NCBI GenBank assembly: GCA_965200005.1 | Contig: OZ241331.1 | Coordinates: 1,240,001-1,304,000, forward strand | Length of the DNA: 64,000 nt | Direction of reading: 5' to 3' | Source: Aldehydirespirator sp965200005 | GTDB lineage: Bacteria; Actinomycetota; Acidimicrobiia; Acidimicrobiales; Aldehydirespiratoraceae | Shown: one piece after another, positions 60,970 to 64,000 of the stretch | How the letters are laid out: each line of letters starts with the position of its first letter | Position numbering within the stretch: position 1 is the stretch's first letter | Notes under the pieces: generated by a model | What the model saw: the letters and a program-made list of their open reading frames with translations, nothing else | Database searches by the model: none | Told to the model about the DNA's origin: nothing | Program-made: the position numbers and the translations under genes

Positions 60970-61006
60970 TGTGTGATTATGTGTCGCAGGTACACAAAAT
61001 CATACA
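60970..61006. promoter_or_regulatory. Long imperfect inverted repeat
   Basis: TGTGTGATTATGTGT and ACACAAAATCATACA (15-nt arms, one mismatch and one G-U pair in RNA, 7-nt spacer) follow the hpt operon. It could be the operon's terminator, though no T tract follows, or a dimer-binding operator: each arm itself contains TGT/ACA elements. The remaining 511-bp gap up to the next large gene holds only the small ORF listed next. Confidence 0.5.
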
Positions 61007-61087
61007 AATATCATCCAAAGGGTGGGGTCGATCGCTTTGAAGATCCTCTGCCCGCACTCTTGACATAGTCAAAGTGGGTGCATCACT

Positions 61088-61243
61088 ATGGTGGCAATGA
61101 AGCGCGACAAGCCCAGACGGCGTTATGTACGCGACTTGATGCGCGCAAACCCCTTCAATCCACAACCCGAAGCCGAACTATTAGACCAGGGCCTAGACCA
61201 CCTAACCCGCCTCTTCACCACCAAGCCCCACCGCAACTCGTAA
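61088..61243 (+). CDS. Possible small ORF (51 aa), unknown
   Basis: Very basic N-terminus and a C-terminal amphipathic helix: 'MKRDKPRRRYVRDLMRANPF' then 'EAELLDQGLDHLTRLF'. The amino-acid usage is more protein-like than random frames, but codons for the second half are A/C-rich and no good ribosome site is visible, so it may be a remnant. No homology recognised. Confidence 0.3.
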   Translation: MVAMKRDKPRRRYVRDLMRANPFNPQPEAELLDQGLDHLTRLFTTKPHRNS

Positions 61244-61465
61244 ACAAACACGCTTCAGTTGTGGATCGGTGCCCAACACCGCGGACTCGTCTACTAAGCG
61301 GACGAGGAGGGGGTTCGGCTTTGGAATGCGAAACAACTGGAAATGGCATGTCGTGGAGTGACACTAGATGCGCGGGGCTGTCGATGCGCTAGTCTGACGC
61401 AATCGCCTCCGGCCACTTGACGACGACGTGCGGCGTGAAGGAAGCCGCCAACTAGGAGTACTGAG

Positions 61466-62008
61466 ATGGAGTCAGTAACGGCTTCTACGGACCTGGCATC
61501 TGCCGTGATCGGGTCGACGATTGTGCTAGTGCTTGCACTGGTAGTGCTCAACCAACGAAGGAATAAAGCCCTCGGGCAGCTTACGGATGAGCAGATCAAG
61601 GCGCTCGGCGAGCGGACAGACACGCAGATTGAGGCTCTGCGAGAGCAGACAGACCGCAACATTCAGGCGCTCGGCGAGCGGACGGATCGAAACATCAAGG
61701 AGTTGCGTGAGCAAACGGATCGTCGGATTGCGGAGTCACAGCAATTGACTAAGGAGTGGCGTGAGCAAACCGAGCGACACATTGAGGCGCTTAAGGTGCA
61801 TACAGATCATCGCGTCGACCGCGCTGAAGATCGCGTCGTCCACAATGATCACACGGGAGCCGACACACGTGAGCGGGTTGCTCGCCTGGAGACTCAAGTC
61901 TCAGTCGCATCTCCAGATAACACGCCCGTCAGCAAGACTCCGAGCGAGCAACCAGCCTTATCAGCAAGGTCCACGACCACTGCTAGTCCGCTGCCTGCAC
62001 CACCCTAG
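61466..62008 (+). CDS. Membrane-anchored hendecad coiled-coil protein
   Basis: 180 aa; AGGAG 7 nt before ATG. Residues 10-30 (LASAVIGSTIVLVLALVVL) are a membrane helix, followed by a tandem 11-residue repeat of the form D-x-x-I-x-A-L-x-E-x-T (e.g. 'DEQIKALGERT', 'DTQIEALREQT', 'DRNIQALGERT', 'DRNIKELREQT') at about residues 41-110, which makes a right-handed hendecad coiled coil. A Pro/Ser/Thr-rich tail ends the protein. Looks like a structural or tethering protein; function unknown. Confidence 0.6.
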   Translation: MESVTASTDLASAVIGSTIVLVLALVVLNQRRNKALGQLTDEQIKALGERTDTQIEALREQTDRNIQALGERTDRNIKELREQTDRRIAESQQLTKEWREQTERHIEALKVHTDHRVDRAEDRVVHNDHTGADTRERVARLETQVSVASPDNTPVSKTPSEQPALSARSTTTASPLPAPP

Positions 62009-62115
62009 AAGCACCATTTGATTTCGTCGTAAGTTCGTTCCGGCCCGGTGGCTGAGGCTGCGAAGTGTGGCAACGCCCCCAAGTGAACGGGGCCGCGTTG
62101 AGATTGACTAGGCGT

Positions 62116-62598
62116 GTGACTGATTTGGGGTCGGATTGTGGGTACCGGCGTGCCTTGGTGGCGCTCGGTTCGAACCTTGGAGATCGGATGGCCTACCTAG
62201 CTGGTGCTGTAGCGGCCATCGGTGAGGTCGAAGCGGTGTCCGATGTTTACGAGACGAAGCCCGTCGGCGGGCCCGAACAGGGGCCGTATCTCAACATGGT
62301 GATCCGGTTGTGGACCGCGGCGAGCCCTCGCGAGTTGCTGACACGATGTCTGGACTCTGAGGTCGCAGCGGGCCGGGTACGGATGGAGCGTTGGGGGCCT
62401 CGGACACTTGACGCCGATGTCCTCTGGATTGACGGTGAACAGGTTCGAGTGCCAGACCTCACGGTTCCGCATCCCCGCATGTACGAGCGGGATTTTGTGC
62501 TGGTTCCGCTCGCTGATGTCGCACCTGACTTACTGCCACCCGGTTACAACCCGAGAGCAGCCAACGGCGTCGTGCGATTCGGCTCGCTGAGCCTCTAG
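62116..62598 (+). CDS. folK: 2-amino-4-hydroxy-6-hydroxymethyldihydropteridine pyrophosphokinase
   Basis: About 160 aa. HPPK motifs: 'RALVALGSNLGDRMAYLAGA' , 'VSDVYETKPVGGPEQGPYLN', 'RWGPRTLDADVLWID' and 'VPHPRMYERDFVLVPLADV' (catalytic Asp pair D-x-D in TLDADV). It makes the dihydropteridine pyrophosphate for folate synthesis. GTG 62116 is the likely start; the open frame goes 17 codons higher without homology. folB and folP are not adjacent. Confidence 0.9.
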   Translation: MTDLGSDCGYRRALVALGSNLGDRMAYLAGAVAAIGEVEAVSDVYETKPVGGPEQGPYLNMVIRLWTAASPRELLTRCLDSEVAAGRVRMERWGPRTLDADVLWIDGEQVRVPDLTVPHPRMYERDFVLVPLADVAPDLLPPGYNPRAANGVVRFGSLSL

Positions 62599-62797
62599 CG
62601 CTACGAGAAGCGCCGGGCGTGTTGCTGAACCACTGGTGTGGACGGGATGCAGTTCGGTGCGTCAAGCCTGTGGTTGTCTGCTTGGCGACCGGCAACGAGA
62701 TGTTCGGCTGAGCACTTGATGACCTGCACAAACGACTTGTGGGGGTCACCCTCAGCATGTCAGTCATTGCTAACAACCGATATGGACGCGGTCTGAG

Positions 62798-63526
62798 ATG
62801 CCGTCGCTTCGGGTCATAGGTGGCGGGCGTGCGGGATGCTCGATGGCCATGGCGTTGCAGAAGAGCGGATGGGATCTGCGTGGGATCTTGGGCCGTGACA
62901 CACCTCCTGCAGAGCTCGCGAGTGCTGCGAGCGATGTCGATCTGGCACTGATAGCGACACCGGACTCGGTGGTTGTAAACGTCAGCACAGCGGTCTTGGC
63001 TGGAGACGCCGTTGTGGCGCACCTGGCTGGATCATTGGGACTCAACGTTGTCTCAACACATCAGCGTCGTGGTGCGCTGCACCCCTTAGTGGCGATGCCA
63101 GACGCCGAAACAGGAGCTCGCAGGTTGATCTCGGGATGCTGGTTCGCGGTGGCCGGGGATCCGCTGGTTCGACGGGTTGTTGATGACCTCGGTGGCAAGT
63201 CTTTCGAGGTCGCCGATGCCGATAGAGCCGCCTATCACGCAGCCGCCGTGGTCGCCTCGAATCACCTGGTGGCGCTGCTAGCGCAAGCCGAGCGCATCGC
63301 CGCCTCAGCCTCGGTGCCCTTCAACGCATTCATGGATCTCGTCCGAGCGACCGTAGAGAACGTGGCAGAACTCGGTCCAAAAGCAGCCTTAACAGGCCCC
63401 GCAGCGAGAGGCGACATGAAAACAATCGCACGCCATCTGGCTGCGGTCGGCAAGGACGAACGTCACCTATACGAGGTGTTGTCTCATCAGGCGCTGCGCC
63501 TAGCTGGACGAGACCAGTCCCGATGA
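62798..63526 (+). CDS. Rossmann-fold + DUF2520 protein
   Basis: 242 aa. N-terminal NADP-binding segment 'LRVIGGGRAGCSMAMALQKS', 'DLALIATPDSVVVNVSTAVL', and the C-terminal DUF2520 part 'AAYHAAAVVASNHLVALLAQ' and 'VPFNAFMDLVRATVENVAEL' followed by 'GPKAALTGPAARGD'. The family neighbours panC in many bacteria, and functions as a ketopantoate-reductase-like or pantothenate-related oxidoreductase by inference. Stop overlaps panC start. Confidence 0.85.
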   Translation: MPSLRVIGGGRAGCSMAMALQKSGWDLRGILGRDTPPAELASAASDVDLALIATPDSVVVNVSTAVLAGDAVVAHLAGSLGLNVVSTHQRRGALHPLVAMPDAETGARRLISGCWFAVAGDPLVRRVVDDLGGKSFEVADADRAAYHAAAVVASNHLVALLAQAERIAASASVPFNAFMDLVRATVENVAELGPKAALTGPAARGDMKTIARHLAAVGKDERHLYEVLSHQALRLAGRDQSR

Positions 63527-64000
63527 GCCGCTACCCGGCCACCGCACCGATTATTGAACAGACGGTTGATGGACTGCGATCCCGGCTCGCAGATGCCCGT
63601 GCCAGCGGCTTGACAGTCGGGTTCGTGCCAACGATGGGATTCTTGCACGCAGGTCACCTGTCGCTAATCGAAGAGGCCACCGCCGACAACGACCTTGTAG
63701 TGGTTTCAATCTTTGTCAACCCACTGCAGTTCAACCCCGGCGAAGACTTTGAGGATTATCCACGGGATCTGAATCGCGATCTCGCTCTGTGTGAATCCGC
63801 CGGTGTGGACATCGTCTTCACGCCAACTCAACGTGAGATGTACCCACAGCCGATGGCAACAACAGTGCAGGTCGGAGCACTCGCAAACGTTCTCTGCGGT
63901 GCCTCAAGGCCGGGCCACTTCGATGGCGTGGCGACAGTCGTTGCCAAGCTGTTCGCCATCGCTGGTCGCTGCAACGCCTACTTCGGCGAGAAGGACTTCC
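63523..64000 (+). CDS. panC: Pantothenate synthetase (5' part)
   Basis: Frame runs off the window after about 159 codons. 'VGFVPTMGFLHAGHLSLIEE' contains the PTMGxLHxGHL nucleotide motif, 'VVVSIFVNPLQFNPGEDFED' and 'YPRDLNRDLALCESAGVDIV', then 'CGASRPGHFDGVATVVAKLF' and 'YFGEKDF'. Condenses pantoate and beta-alanine. ATGA overlap with the DUF2520 gene. Confidence 0.93.
   Translation, partial: MSRYPATAPIIEQTVDGLRSRLADARASGLTVGFVPTMGFLHAGHLSLIEEATADNDLVVVSIFVNPLQFNPGEDFEDYPRDLNRDLALCESAGVDIVFTPTQREMYPQPMATTVQVGALANVLCGASRPGHFDGVATVVAKLFAIAGRCNAYFGEKDF

Noticed and set aside
61078..61392. 104-codon frame with Met start in the gap before the coiled-coil gene
   Set aside because: Composition is Arg/Pro/Thr-rich and not protein-like; the overlapping 51-codon frame is more plausible.

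Overview
The window looks like chromosomal DNA from an actinobacterium, most probably a free-living (marine-type) member of the Acidimicrobiia. The case rests on moderately high GC, very frequent GTG/TTG starts, a DUF2342 'F420-associated' metalloprotease, an RsrA-like zinc anti-sigma factor, F420/LLM-type oxidoreductases, an actinobacterial-style Tad pilus locus, and housekeeping blocks topA - MFS - tmk - holB - tRNA-Thr and tilS - hpt - folK - DUF2520 - panC. The lineage is inference; no rRNA is present.

Layout. 0.3-9 kb: small-molecule catabolism (2OG-Fe(II) oxygenase, MidA-like methyltransferase, SDR, nitroreductase, IlvD-type dehydratase, RidA, RraA-like, amidohydrolase). 9-11 kb: graveyard of a type ISP restriction-modification gene, with out-of-order fragments, a (CA)12 tract and a degenerate ~110-bp tandem repeat array. 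11.3-14.3 kb: small membrane protein, AhpD-like protein, two MaoC-like hot-dog proteins, GntR regulator. 14.4-25.2 kb: a carnitine / gamma-butyrobetaine type locus (fused L-carnitine dehydrogenase-thioesterase, CaiA-like acyl-CoA dehydrogenase, NDP-forming CoA ligase, CaiD-like hydratase, OpuA-type ABC importer). Ligase, ATPase and permease are all interrupted, and the permease carries a perfect 357-bp tandem duplication. 25.4-33.8 kb: creatininase-family hydrolase, NMT1/Tau-type ABC importer, RidA, LLM oxidoreductase and a deaminase-type amidohydrolase. 33.9-41.8 kb: split ARPP-1 gene, then a molybdenum hydroxylase operon (FAD subunit, XdhD-like large subunit, SsnA-like amidohydrolase, XdhC, YqeB-like maturation protein) resembling the selenium-dependent molybdenum hydroxylase loci. 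42.9-47.2 kb: Tad pilus genes (CpaE, TadA, TadB, TadC, Flp-like pilin, TadE). 47.3-49.5 kb: STAS antagonist, RsbW-like kinase and a frameshifted nhaA. 49.6-64 kb: core informational and biosynthetic genes, running off the window in panC.

How it fits together. The first 42 kb read as a scavenging region for nitrogen-rich osmolytes and heterocycles: quaternary amines enter through OpuA and are oxidised through carnitine; N-heterocycles or amides are handled by creatininase, RidA, amidohydrolases and the Mo-hydroxylase. The last 15 kb is conserved core. Single-base lesions, several in homopolymers, occur in at least five otherwise well-conserved genes, so real decay and sequencing error must both be considered. 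The most unusual items are the large Mo-hydroxylase subunit that has lost every Fe-S cysteine, the (CA)n tract whose length sets the frame across a decayed R-M gene, the 110-bp repeat array, the recent permease duplication, and a 43-residue membrane protein coupled to the sigma/anti-sigma operon.
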